Positions 1-8,374 of a stretch of 64,000 nt of DNA are shown here, piece by piece. The first letter of the stretch is position 1. Every line of letters starts with the position of its first letter. Source of the DNA: an uncultured bacterium (GTDB taxonomy: Bacteria; Cyanobacteriota; Vampirovibrionia; Gastranaerophilales; Gastranaerophilaceae); NCBI GenBank assembly GCA_949284415.1, contig CASDVM010000006.1, forward strand, positions 62,001 to 126,000, read 5' to 3'. The notes under the pieces were generated by a model. That model did no database searches. It worked only from the letters and a program-made list of their open reading frames with translations, and had not been told where the DNA came from. A program made the translations under genes and the position numbers.

Positions 1-596
1 ATTGAAAAAGAAGAAGAACCGAGCAAAGAATCCAATTCATTTTGAGCCGCTTCAATTTCTGTCTGTACTTCTTCAGTTTCTTCCACAAGTTTTTGAAGCT
101 TGTCATTATCCTTTTTTAACTCAGCTTCCTGTTTTTTTAATTGCGTCTGGAATTTTTTATCATCTTTTCTCAGTTGTTTATCAAGTTTTTGCGCATTTGA
201 GTTATAAGTATCAACTGTTATCTTATCACGCTGTGTATCTTGAGTTAATGATTCAACTTCATCTCCCTGAGCCTGCGCATCAGCAGCAGCAGCTCTTCCA
301 TCCGCAGCATTATCAATGTCTGTAATATTGTCTGAACCTGATGAACTGCCGGTTGTTCCTGTTGTTCTCGGTGTACCGCTTGTATTGTTTAAATCGTCTA
401 AACTTCTTCTGGTATTCAAATCATTTAAAGAACTTGCAGTTGTTGTCGGCGATGTCGATTTTGCTCCCGGAGCATTAAAGATTGAACCTGTCATCGTAAG
501 ATATTCAGGTTTGTTTGCGGAAGCTTGTCTGGCCTGAGTGCTTAAGTTAAGCTTTATCGCATCAATCTTATTCTGTTGTACATTGGATATCGGCAT
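1..596 (-). CDS. Coiled-coil protein of unknown function, 3' part beyond the window edge
   Basis: The minus-strand frame is open from an ATG at 596 to the left edge (about 198 residues, no stop seen). An AGGAG ribosome binding site lies a few bases before the ATG. The product starts MPISNVQQNKIDAIKLNL. It continues through a Ser/Thr/Gly-rich low-complexity stretch (roughly residues 50-95) and then a Lys/Glu/Gln-rich heptad-like region (about 110-195) that should form a long coiled coil. There is no signal peptide or membrane segment. I do not recognise the family. The helical, Gln-rich style resembles the unknown proteins at 7.1-10.7 kb, so a role in the same surface or flagellar apparatus is possible but unproven. 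Confidence 0.7.
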   Translation of the reverse strand, partial: MPISNVQQNKIDAIKLNLSTQARQASANKPEYLTMTGSIFNAPGAKSTSPTTTASSLNDLNTRRSLDDLNNTSGTPRTTGTTGSSSGSDNITDIDNAADGRAAAADAQAQGDEVESLTQDTQRDKITVDTYNSNAQKLDKQLRKDDKKFQTQLKKQEAELKKDNDKLQKLVEETEEVQTEIEAAQNELDSLLGSSSFS

Positions 597-719
597 AGCT
601 CTCCTGCTTATTTAATCTCTCTTAAATATATAAAGTTTTATGGAGAGTGCCGATTTCAGCATTTTTACATGTTGTTACATTTGTTAATATTTTATTATTT
701 TGTATTTCTTTCACGTAAT

Positions 720-736
720 CCCGAACTTGTTTCGGG
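720..736. repeat. REP-like palindrome
   Basis: The palindrome CCCGAACTTGTTTCGGG is followed by a degenerate second arm ending in GAGAATGAC. It is the same element that recurs at 47804, 49269, 51820, 53347 and 55708. It lies in the 273-bp spacer between the divergent left-edge gene and fabI. Confidence 0.6.
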
Positions 737-796
737 ACACAATTCAGATTTTGAAATTAACTGAGAATGACACAGATTGTTTAGACCTTTTATTAT

Positions 797-825
797 TTGC
801 CTAAAAATTCTGTTCATGATAAAAT
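797..825 (+). promoter_or_regulatory. Promoter of fabI
   Basis: TTGCCT (797-802), a 17-base spacer and TAAAAT (820-825) form a good sigma-70-type promoter. About 40 bases follow before fabI, whose ribosome binding site AAGGAG is strong. Confidence 0.55.
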
Positions 826-869
826 ATTTAAGTATTTTAGTTTAAATTTTTAAGAAGGAGATATAAATT

Positions 870-1682
870 ATGAAACTAATGGAAGGGAAAAAAGGTGTAA
901 TTTTCGGGGTATCTAATACTCACGGGATTGCTTATGCCATTGCAAAACAACTTTACGAGGCAGGTGCAGATATCGCATTTACTTACGCAGGCGAAGCAAT
1001 GGAAAAACGTGTAAGACCGCTTGCTGAAGAAATGGGTGCGAAAGTTATTATGAGCTGTGATGTAACGAAAGAAGACGAAGTCGCAGCCGTATTTAAAGAA
1101 TGTGAAAGAGTTTACGGCAAATTGGATTTTGTTGTACATGCTGTTGCGTTTGCCGCAAAAGAAGATTTGCAGGGCAGATTTATTGATACAACAAAAGCAG
1201 GCTGGGATTTAGCACTCGGCGTTAGTTCATATTCTCTGATTACTCTTTGCCGTTATGCTGAACCTATCTTGAATGAAGGTGCATCTGTATTTGCTCTTAC
1301 ATATCTCGGTTCCGAATATGTTGTTGCAAATTACAACGTAATGGGTGTTGCAAAAGCTGCTCTTGAATCTTCTATGAGATACTTAGCAGCAGACTTAGGT
1401 AAAAAAGGTGTCAGAGTAAACTGTATTTCAGCAGGCGCTGTTAAGACTCTTGCGGCTAAAGGAATTTCAGGATTTGATAAAATGCTTAAAGCTGCTGTTG
1501 CAAAATCTCCGCTTAACCGCAATGTAGCTCTGGAAGATGTCGGCAAAGCAGGGCTGTTCTTAGCATCAGATCTTTCAACAGGAACTACAGGACAAATTAT
1601 TTACGTTGACTGCGGATGTCATTCAGTATACGCATCACTGGAAGAAATGGAAATTATTGCAAACTCTATCCCGAAAGCGTAA
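870..1682 (+). CDS. fabI: Enoyl-[acyl-carrier-protein] reductase (NADH)
   Basis: This enzyme reduces trans-2-enoyl-ACP to acyl-ACP, the last step of each elongation cycle in type II fatty acid synthesis in the cytoplasm. The 270-residue protein matches the usual FabI length (about 260). A Rossmann fold begins with the FabI-type glycine motif GVSNTHGIAYAIA (residues 13-25). The FabI catalytic pair is Tyr155 and Lys162 (Y-x6-K), and a second conserved Tyr is at 145. The C-terminal part carries the SDR-like SAGAVKTLAAKGI and GQIIYVDCG segments. The gene has its own promoter and AAGGAG ribosome binding site, and a hairpin terminator follows, so it is probably monocistronic. Confidence 0.95.
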   Translation: MKLMEGKKGVIFGVSNTHGIAYAIAKQLYEAGADIAFTYAGEAMEKRVRPLAEEMGAKVIMSCDVTKEDEVAAVFKECERVYGKLDFVVHAVAFAAKEDLQGRFIDTTKAGWDLALGVSSYSLITLCRYAEPILNEGASVFALTYLGSEYVVANYNVMGVAKAALESSMRYLAADLGKKGVRVNCISAGAVKTLAAKGISGFDKMLKAAVAKSPLNRNVALEDVGKAGLFLASDLSTGTTGQIIYVDCGCHSVYASLEEMEIIANSIPKA

Positions 1683-1701
1683 AGAAAGATAATAATAAAT
1701 A

Positions 1702-1736
1702 AAAAAAGGAACACTTATTTAAGTGCTCCTTTTTTT
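1702..1736. terminator. Bidirectional terminator, fabI / XRE regulator
   Basis: The stem GGAACACTT/AAGTGCTCC with an ATTT loop is flanked by an A-run and a T-run. It serves fabI (+) and overlaps the stop of the convergent XRE gene (-). Confidence 0.75.
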
Positions 1737-2007
1737 AATTTATAAACGAAAAATTATCTCCTAATTTATTTTCCAGTTGTATTATTAATTTTGATAGAGG
1801 AATATCTAAAGCTTCTGCAATCCTGAAAAGTGTACTCAGCTGAGGGTCTTTGATACCTTTTTCCAGATCAGCCCACATTGATTTTGTCATCCCTATTTCA
1901 GCACAAATTAAGCTTATTGACTTATGCCGGCTCAATCTTGAATCTTTTATTATTTCAGCAATTGCATGTTTTAATTTGTTTCTTTCAATCTCTATATTTA
2001 CTTGCAT
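1735..2007 (-). CDS. Small XRE-family HTH transcriptional regulator
   Basis: This 90-residue protein is mostly one helix-turn-helix domain (about residues 12-75). It shows the XRE hallmarks AEIGMTKSMWADLEKG, then a proline, and LFRIAEALDIPLSKLI. It should bind DNA as a dimer. The ATG at 2007 sits two bases after a TTATAA box with TTGTTC 17 bases upstream, so its mRNA may be leaderless. It is divergent from a prepilin-like gene. The space between them holds a perfect 18-bp palindrome and a second GTGCTAA half-site that overlaps the regulator's own promoter. I infer autoregulation and control of the neighbouring pilin gene. Confidence 0.85.
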   Translation of the reverse strand: MQVNIEIERNKLKHAIAEIIKDSRLSRHKSISLICAEIGMTKSMWADLEKGIKDPQLSTLFRIAEALDIPLSKLIIQLENKLGDNFSFIN

Positions 2008-2009
2008 TT

Positions 2010-2038
2010 TTATAATTTTAGTGCTAAATTAAGAACAA
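2010..2038 (-). promoter_or_regulatory. Promoter of the XRE regulator
   Basis: On the minus strand TTGTTC (2033-2038), a 17-base spacer and TTATAA (2010-2015) lie just before the ATG at 2007. A GTGCTAA half-site (2021-2027) lies within the spacer. Confidence 0.5.
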
Positions 2039-2040
2039 GT

Positions 2041-2058
2041 TGTGCTAATATTAGCACA
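2041..2058. promoter_or_regulatory. Palindromic operator between XRE regulator and prepilin-like gene
   Basis: TGTGCTAATATTAGCACA is a perfect 18-bp inverted repeat 13 bases before the prepilin ATG. The GTGCTAA core recurs at 2021-2027, giving two sites about two helical turns apart. It is the most likely binding site of the adjacent XRE protein. Confidence 0.6.
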
Positions 2059-2071
2059 TGGGAGAAAATTT

Positions 2072-2935
2072 ATGGGCTTTAGATACAAAATCACGGACTT
2101 TATAATGCATCCTGCAATTTCTGCAGATGACATGCACGATTCTTTACAATGGAGTAAGGATACAGGGCATACTGCCGCTTGTGTCAGAATTTACCGCCCC
2201 GCATTTACCCTTGCCGAAGTTTTAATCACTCTCGGAATAATCGGCATGGTTGCAGCTTTGACAATTCCTGCATTAATAGCAAATTATCAAAAAACGGTAT
2301 TAAAAAATCAGTTCAAACATGCTTATTCACTTGTTTCACAGGCAATAAGACAGGTTGAAGTTAATAACGGTTATCCTTTAGGATGTTATGTATGGCCGGA
2401 ATTTCGTGGAGGGCATGGTTGTCTTGAATACGGCGATGACGGCAATTGTACAAAGTGGGAAACTTCTGCAACCGACCCGTACGGAGACTCTTCCGACTGT
2501 GATATTTTTCAAAGCGAATTTGAAAAAACTGTTAAAATCATAAAAATATGTGAAGATCATGCATTCGAACAGGGTTGTATTCCGGAATATAACGGAATTG
2601 ACACTATAAAAAAAGCAGAGGATGACAGTTTGTCTGATGCAGATATTAATAGTGCCACTACAGGGCAAAGCTGGTGGAGAAAAAGTCAGATTGCCAATAA
2701 CAGAAAGGCATATGTCTTATCTGACGGAATAATTCTGCTTATGAGCGGATGGTCAGGGATGAGAATTTTTGCAATAGATGTAAACGGAAAAAGAGGACCT
2801 AATAAATGGGGATATGATATCTTTGCATTTAGCGTTTCATCTGATGTCGGTGGTTCATTAAATTTAATTCCGTGCTATCTTACAGGTTTAGTTGAAAAAG
2901 GCGGGAAATCAACAAAACAAATGTTAAGCGAATAA
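2072..2935 (+). CDS. Prepilin-like protein with type IV N-terminal methylation motif
   Basis: The start at 2072 is chosen because GGGAG lies eight bases upstream; an in-frame GTG at 2042 lies inside the operator. The product (287 residues) has a leader of about 43 residues, then A|FTLAEVLITLGIIGMVAAL. This is the prepilin peptidase signal with Glu at +5 and the hydrophobic assembly helix. A Cys-rich globular domain follows, with a segment DVNGKRGPNKWGYD near residue 240 that recurs in the other pilin-like genes here. It should be processed by PilD and assembled or displayed by a type IV pilus or pseudopilus system; pilT is at 28 kb. The divergent XRE regulator and palindrome suggest dedicated control. 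The -1 residue is Ala rather than the usual Gly. Confidence 0.85.
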   Translation: MGFRYKITDFIMHPAISADDMHDSLQWSKDTGHTAACVRIYRPAFTLAEVLITLGIIGMVAALTIPALIANYQKTVLKNQFKHAYSLVSQAIRQVEVNNGYPLGCYVWPEFRGGHGCLEYGDDGNCTKWETSATDPYGDSSDCDIFQSEFEKTVKIIKICEDHAFEQGCIPEYNGIDTIKKAEDDSLSDADINSATTGQSWWRKSQIANNRKAYVLSDGIILLMSGWSGMRIFAIDVNGKRGPNKWGYDIFAFSVSSDVGGSLNLIPCYLTGLVEKGGKSTKQMLSE

Positions 2936-2997
2936 ATTTATTTTTTCTTATTTTTGTGATACTTTTTAACTATACGAAAAATAAGAAGGATTTTTAT

Positions 2998-5646
2998 ATG
3001 ACAGCTACTAAGATTGAAGATTTACCCACAGTTTACGACCCGAAAGAAACAGAAGAAAAAATTTATAAGTTCTGGGAGGACGGAGAATATTTTAAGGCGG
3101 ACGCAAAAAGTAAAAAACCGCCGTATTCAATAGTTATACCTCCGCCTAACGTTACGGGCGTTCTGCATATGGGGCACGCTTTGGATGAAACTTTGCAGGA
3201 TATTCTGATACGTTATCACAGGATGTCGGGGTTTGAGACTCTCTGGCTTCCCGGAACCGACCACGCAGGAATTGCAACCCAGAATGTAGTTGAAAAAAAT
3301 TTGAGAGAAAAAGGGCTTTCACGCTATGATTTAGGACGTGAAAAATTCTTAGAAGAAACATGGAAATGGGCAAACGAACATAAATCGGCAATCTTAGATC
3401 AATGTAAACGTTTAGGAGCTTCTTTTGACCGTTCAAGAGAACGCTTTACGTTTGATAAAGGATGCTCGGAAGCTGTTAAAGAAGTTTTTGTAAGACTTTA
3501 TGAAAAAGGACTTATATATAAAGGCAAATATATAGTTAACTGGTGTCCGAGGTGCAACAGCGCAATTTCTGATGTTGAAACGGAATACGCAACAGAACAG
3601 GGGCACATGTGGGAAATTTCATATCCTTTGAAAGGTGAAAGCGGAGCAATAATTGTTGCAACAACCCGTCCCGAAACAATTTTCGGTGATGTCGCAATTG
3701 CCGTTCATCCCGATGATCACAAATATTCTGAATTAGTCGGTAAAACGGTAATAATTCCGCTTTCCGGCAGAGAAATTCCTATTATTGCCGATGAATATGT
3801 TGATAAAAACTTCGGAACAGGTGCTGTTAAAATTACTCCGGCACATGACCCCAACGACTTTGAAGTCGGGAAACGCCACGGCCTGAAACCTGTTTGGGTC
3901 ATCAACAATGACGGGACAATGAAAGCTTGCGGTCAGGTGCCTCAGGAACTTCATAATCTTGACAGATATGAAGCAAGAGAGAAAATTGTCGGAATGCTTT
4001 CTTATAACAATTTCTTATTGAGAACACGCGACCATGAACACAATGTCGGCAAATGCCAGCGCTGCGGAACAACAATTGAACCGCTTTTGTCCGAACAATG
4101 GTTTGTAAAAATGGCTCCGCTTGCCAAAGAAGCTATTGCCGCTGTTAAAGACGGAAGAATAAAATTTGTTCCTGACCGCTGGGAAAAGAATTATCTCGGC
4201 TGGATGGAAAATATACGCGACTGGTGTATTTCAAGACAATTGTGGTGGGGACATCAAATTCCTGCATATTACCACAATGAAACAGGCGAAATGGTAGTTG
4301 CAAAAGAAAACCCCGATCCGGAACATTATACACAGGATTCTGATGTGCTTGATACATGGTTTTCTTCAGGCTTGTGGCCTTTCTCTACAATGGGATGGCC
4401 CAATACCGAAAGCGAAGATTTCAAAAAATTCTATCCTACAACAACTCTTGTAACAGGTTTTGATATTATATTTTTCTGGGTTGCAAGAATGATTACAATG
4501 GGATTGGAATTTACCGGAAAAGCACCGTTTTCAACAGTTTATATCCACGGGCTTATCCGTGATGAAAAAGGTCAAAAAATGTCTAAATCAAAAGGCAATA
4601 CAATTGATCCCGTTAAAATTATCGACAAATACGGTTGTGATGCTTTGAGATTTACAATGACATCTTTATGCACTTACGGCGGTCAGGATATCAAGATGAG
4701 CGAGGAAAGATTTGAATATGGAAGAAACTTCGCAAATAAAATCTGGAATGCATCAAGATTTGTACTTATGAATCTTGACGGCGTTGACAATAAAGATATT
4801 GATTTTGACAACCTGACTATCGCCGATAAATGGATTTTAGACAAACTTAATAAAGTTGCAAAAGAAGTAAACGAAAATATTGAAAGTTTCAGAATAGGAG
4901 AAGTAGCTCACGTACTTTATGATTTCTTCTGGAATTCATACTGCGACTGGTATGTTGAAATTGCAAAAATTCAATTACAGGACAATAAATTAAAAGCCAA
5001 TACTCAACGAGTTTTAAGATATGTTCTTGATATGTCATTGAGAATGCTTCATCCTATTATGCCGCATATTACAGAGCGCGTATGGCAGTTAATTCCGATG
5101 CAAACAGAAACAAAAGCTCTTATCGTAGCTGAGTTCCCTGTCTTTAAACAAGATTTGGAATTCCCGAAAGAAGCACAGGAAATGGAACTTGTGTTTGATA
5201 CAATTACATCTTTGAGAAATGTTCGCCAGAGTTTTAATATTTCCCCGTCAGTAAAATGCGATATTGAAATACGTGCGGAAAAATCGGAAAAACCCGTATT
5301 TGAAGCTATAGAAGCTTACATTCAGCGTCTTGCAAGAGTAGAAAATATATCTTATGCGGATATGAATGCGCCTGTTCCGCTGAAAAGTGCAACAGCAGTT
5401 GTTTCAGCTTCCAAAATAATTCTGCCTCTTGCTGATTTAATCGATCTTGATGCAGAAATCACACGTCAGCAAAAGAAACTGGATAAACTTACCTCAGAAA
5501 AGAAATCAATGCTCGGCAGAATTAATAATCCGAAATTTGTGGCAAATGCTCCAAAAGATCTGATTGAGCAGACTAAAACCAGAATAGAAGAAATTGAAAT
5601 TCAGGAAAAAACTGTAACCGATTTGATTGAATCTCTGAAAGGCTAG
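2998..5646 (+). CDS. valS: Valyl-tRNA synthetase
   Basis: This class I synthetase charges tRNA-Val and edits misactivated Thr. The protein has 882 residues. The HIGH-type motif HMGH is at residues 57-60 within PPPNVTGVLHMGHAL, and the KMSKS loop (GQKMSKSKGNTIDP) is near residue 526. The CP1 editing domain lies between them, with the conserved TTRPET and zinc-ligand-like CPRCN and CQRCG segments. An anticodon-binding domain and a C-terminal coiled-coil arm follow. The ATG at 2998 is chosen over the upstream GTG because AAGAAGGA lies just before it and the usual N-terminus begins here. A terminator follows the stop. The cognate-type tRNA-Val(GAC) is at 61.4 kb. Confidence 0.96.
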   Translation: MTATKIEDLPTVYDPKETEEKIYKFWEDGEYFKADAKSKKPPYSIVIPPPNVTGVLHMGHALDETLQDILIRYHRMSGFETLWLPGTDHAGIATQNVVEKNLREKGLSRYDLGREKFLEETWKWANEHKSAILDQCKRLGASFDRSRERFTFDKGCSEAVKEVFVRLYEKGLIYKGKYIVNWCPRCNSAISDVETEYATEQGHMWEISYPLKGESGAIIVATTRPETIFGDVAIAVHPDDHKYSELVGKTVIIPLSGREIPIIADEYVDKNFGTGAVKITPAHDPNDFEVGKRHGLKPVWVINNDGTMKACGQVPQELHNLDRYEAREKIVGMLSYNNFLLRTRDHEHNVGKCQRCGTTIEPLLSEQWFVKMAPLAKEAIAAVKDGRIKFVPDRWEKNYLGWMENIRDWCISRQLWWGHQIPAYYHNETGEMVVAKENPDPEHYTQDSDVLDTWFSSGLWPFSTMGWPNTESEDFKKFYPTTTLVTGFDIIFFWVARMITMGLEFTGKAPFSTVYIHGLIRDEKGQKMSKSKGNTIDPVKIIDKYGCDALRFTMTSLCTYGGQDIKMSEERFEYGRNFANKIWNASRFVLMNLDGVDNKDIDFDNLTIADKWILDKLNKVAKEVNENIESFRIGEVAHVLYDFFWNSYCDWYVEIAKIQLQDNKLKANTQRVLRYVLDMSLRMLHPIMPHITERVWQLIPMQTETKALIVAEFPVFKQDLEFPKEAQEMELVFDTITSLRNVRQSFNISPSVKCDIEIRAEKSEKPVFEAIEAYIQRLARVENISYADMNAPVPLKSATAVVSASKIILPLADLIDLDAEITRQQKKLDKLTSEKKSMLGRINNPKFVANAPKDLIEQTKTRIEEIEIQEKTVTDLIESLKG

Positions 5647-5664
5647 TGATTTCACAATATTAAG

Positions 5665-5695
5665 AATGCGAAGCGCCTGCGTTTCGCATCTTTTG
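5665..5695 (+). terminator. Terminator of valS
   Basis: ATGCGAAGCGC pairs with GCGTTTCGCAT and is followed by CTTTTGT, 20 bases after the valS stop. Confidence 0.65.
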
Positions 5696-5729
5696 TGTTG
5701 TTTAATTGTTAAGAGAATTTACAAAAATC

Positions 5730-5758
5730 TTTACAAATTTTTAAAAATTTGTTACAAT
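5730..5758 (+). promoter_or_regulatory. Promoter of rpsA
   Basis: TTTACA (5730-5735), a 17-base spacer and TACAAT (5753-5758) give a leader of about 40 bases to rpsA. Confidence 0.5.
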
Positions 5759-5803
5759 AGTCATAATAGTAACAGAATAGTGTCTTATGACAATGGAGTA
5801 AAA

Positions 5804-6883
5804 ATGACATCAAGTGAGTTAGATTTTGAAGAATTATTGAAGCAGTATGATTACAAATTTCAAAAAGGTGATCTTGTAAAAGGTATTGTCTGCGGATATG
5901 ACAGCCAGGGGGTTATGGTTGATATCGGCGCAAAAACAATTGCAGTTGTACCGACACGCGAAGCTGTTGATAAAGATGAAAACATTGAAGAAAAATATAA
6001 AAAAGGACAGGAATATGAATTCCTTATTATAAAAGAAGAAGATGAAGACGGCAAATTCCTGTTATCACGCAGAAAAGTTGATCTCGCTTATGCCTGGAAA
6101 GAACTTGAAAAAGCTAAAGAAGCCGATGAAACAATCCTCGGAACAATAGCGGGTGTTGTTAAAGGCGGTGTTCTTGTTGAAGTTTCAGGCGTGAGAGGAT
6201 TTATACCTTCTTCTCAGCTGAGAGTTAAAGAAAGCGAGCTGGAAGTCGGCGGAAAAATAGAAGTTAAAATTTTGACGCTTGATCCGCAGCAAAATAACTT
6301 TATTCTTTCTAATAAAAAAGTTTATGATGACAGTGCTGTTGAAGCAAGAAAAAATGTATTTTCACAAATTGAACCGGGGCAAATTGTTAAAGGCGATGTT
6401 GTAAGAATTACAGATTTCGGTGCATTTATCGACCTCGGCGGTATTGACGGTTTGCTTCCGCTGTCTCAATTATCGTGGAGATGGATTGATCACCCGACTG
6501 ATATTTTAAATGTGGGTGATAAAATTGATGTTGAAGTTATCGCAGTAGACCATGATAAACAGCGTGTATCTTTAAGCTTGAAAAACCTTGAACCGGATCC
6601 GTGGCTGGAAGCTGAAAAGCAAATTAAAGAAGGCGATAAGGTTGAAGGGACAATAACAAGAATCAAACATTTCGGCGCATTTGTTGAAGTATTCCCCGGT
6701 GTTGAAGCATTGCTTCCTCACGCTGAAGTTGTTGAATTACAAAATCAAAAAGAATGCATTTTACAGGTCGGTGATAAAATTGATACATATATTCTTAAAT
6801 TTAATCCGACAGATAAACGTATCGCTCTTACTGTTGATGCTTCAAAAGTTGACGGTAAAGAAACAGAAAACACGGAAGAATAG
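5804..6883 (+). CDS. rpsA: 30S ribosomal protein S1, four S1 domains
   Basis: The 359-residue protein consists of four S1 RNA-binding repeats (about residues 20-85, 105-170, 190-260 and 275-345). They carry the repeat signatures KGDLVKGIV, GDVVRITDFGAFIDLGG and GTITRIKHFGAFVEVFPG. S1 binds mRNA on the small subunit and promotes initiation. Four repeats is shorter than the six of E. coli but common outside proteobacteria; cyanobacterial S1 is also short. The ATG at 5804 follows ATGGAG, and the open frame extends further upstream but without homology to S1. A promoter precedes and a strong hairpin follows, so the gene stands alone. Confidence 0.9.
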   Translation: MTSSELDFEELLKQYDYKFQKGDLVKGIVCGYDSQGVMVDIGAKTIAVVPTREAVDKDENIEEKYKKGQEYEFLIIKEEDEDGKFLLSRRKVDLAYAWKELEKAKEADETILGTIAGVVKGGVLVEVSGVRGFIPSSQLRVKESELEVGGKIEVKILTLDPQQNNFILSNKKVYDDSAVEARKNVFSQIEPGQIVKGDVVRITDFGAFIDLGGIDGLLPLSQLSWRWIDHPTDILNVGDKIDVEVIAVDHDKQRVSLSLKNLEPDPWLEAEKQIKEGDKVEGTITRIKHFGAFVEVFPGVEALLPHAEVVELQNQKECILQVGDKIDTYILKFNPTDKRIALTVDASKVDGKETENTEE

Positions 6884-6905
6884 CTCCTTAATAATATATA
6901 TATCA

Positions 6906-6936
6906 AAGCAGTGCCGTTTTGAGCACTGCTTTTCTT
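6906..6936 (+). terminator. Terminator of rpsA
   Basis: AAGCAGTGC and GCACTGCTT form a nine-pair stem followed by TTCTT, 23 bases after the rpsA stop. Confidence 0.7.
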
Positions 6937-7032
6937 ATATTAATTTTCAAAAAACATTTCCTCTATATGTATGATTTTGAGCTTATTCGTGTATAAAATT
7001 TTAAATTAGTACCGTATAATTTTATAGTAATG

Positions 7033-7060
7033 TTGACTTTTCCAAAAACATTATTATAAC
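7033..7060 (+). promoter_or_regulatory. Promoter of the 7.1-kb helical protein genes
   Basis: TTGACT, a 16-base spacer and TATAAC lie about 45 bases before the gene at 7105. That gene has the ribosome binding site AAGGAGAG. Confidence 0.5.
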
Positions 7061-7104
7061 TAAAAACGTAAGGTAGTAATTTTATATAAAAGGAGAGCAG
7101 TGCT

Positions 7105-8355
7105 ATGGGTATGGCAGCTTCACAGGCAAGATATTTAGGTTTGACGGCAAGAAAAACAAATGTAGAATATGAAGGCCAGCAGATTAATCAGGCGCGTACT
7201 GCACTGGCAAACCAGAGTGCAAATACATTTAACGAACTTTTGGCGCTTGAAGTGCCGACAGCTCCAAGCACACAGGATTATACAACCCTGCAATATTCAT
7301 ATCAGGACGGTACAACTTCAGAAACTATAACAGATATGACCGAAATTACCGATGATCCTAATTACAATTATTTAATTTCACATTACCATTATTCCGATGT
7401 TTACACAGGAGTTCAGACAAAACTTGCTAATCCGCAGGTTGTAATTTCTGCTGCGGGAGTTGAAGGAGCTATAGATCGGACAACTGTTACTTATGATGAT
7501 GCCAATGACACATATAGTATTAACGGTGCGGCTGCACAACAGTATGACCCGTTAGTTGAAGAGCAGAGAACAAATTATGAGCAAATTTGCAAGGATTTTC
7601 CTGCCTTTGCAACAGAAGAAGCCGGGAATATTCTTGTTTATACTGATACGGATGGTTCAATGAAGTTCACAACACGGAATGACTTACAAAACGCTGTCGC
7701 AGGTACTTCTGATGCGGTTAATTATACGGTTAAGTCAGATGTACCAACTTATGTCGGGAATTGCGAAGTATCTGCCTATGATCCGACAGATCCGGAACAG
7801 CAGGCAGCTTATGAAGAAATTTGCGATCAGTTTCCCGCAGAAAGCTTTGCATCTTCCAATAACATTTATACATGGGAATATCAAGGAAGAAGATATTTTG
7901 CCAGCCTGGAAGATTTGACATCATCGGCAATTTCAGCACCGGATGCTGCTAAACCAACAGAAAATCAAAATAAACTTACAACTTATTACGCAGAAAATGT
8001 TGAAACTAAGATTGAACAGACACAACGTGCATTTGTAGATTTGGATGAATCAGGCCGTCCGCAGTCAATAAGGTTTGAAGATTCAACTGCAACATTTGCA
8101 TTGAAAACAGAAACCATTACGGATGAAAATGCTTATAATGATGCAATGAACCAGTATAATTATGATATGCAGGTTTATGAAAAGAAAATTGCAGATATCA
8201 ACGCAAAAACAGAGAAAATTCAAGAAGAGGACAGAACTCTTGAATTACGATTAAGACAGCTTGATACAGAACAGGAAGCATTACAGACAGAAATGGAAGC
8301 TGTTCAAAAGGTTATTGAAAAGAATATTGAATCTACTTTCAAAACATTTGAATAA
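7105..8355 (+). CDS. Unknown helical protein with conserved N- and C-terminal blocks
   Basis: The 416-residue protein begins MGMAASQARYLGLTARKTN and continues as a Gln/Asn-rich helical segment to about residue 50. A Tyr/Thr/Asp-rich middle domain (about 55-340) follows, then a strong coiled coil (about 340-405) ending in VIEKNIESTFKTFE. There is no signal peptide or membrane segment. The first 30 and last 12 residues resemble those of the 108-residue protein at 9661, so the two look like long and short forms of one family. The layout (helical ends, variable middle) is that of axial flagellar or type III export proteins, but no such family could be recognised. It is probably co-transcribed with the gene at 8375, 19 bases downstream. 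Confidence 0.8.
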   Translation: MGMAASQARYLGLTARKTNVEYEGQQINQARTALANQSANTFNELLALEVPTAPSTQDYTTLQYSYQDGTTSETITDMTEITDDPNYNYLISHYHYSDVYTGVQTKLANPQVVISAAGVEGAIDRTTVTYDDANDTYSINGAAAQQYDPLVEEQRTNYEQICKDFPAFATEEAGNILVYTDTDGSMKFTTRNDLQNAVAGTSDAVNYTVKSDVPTYVGNCEVSAYDPTDPEQQAAYEEICDQFPAESFASSNNIYTWEYQGRRYFASLEDLTSSAISAPDAAKPTENQNKLTTYYAENVETKIEQTQRAFVDLDESGRPQSIRFEDSTATFALKTETITDENAYNDAMNQYNYDMQVYEKKIADINAKTEKIQEEDRTLELRLRQLDTEQEALQTEMEAVQKVIEKNIESTFKTFE

Positions 8356-8374
8356 TAAAATATAAGAGGTTTTT

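Noticed and set aside
5666-5803. Longer rpsA start upstream
   Set aside because: The extra residues come from the valS terminator and the rpsA promoter; ATG 5804 has a ribosome binding site and the S1 domain follows directly.
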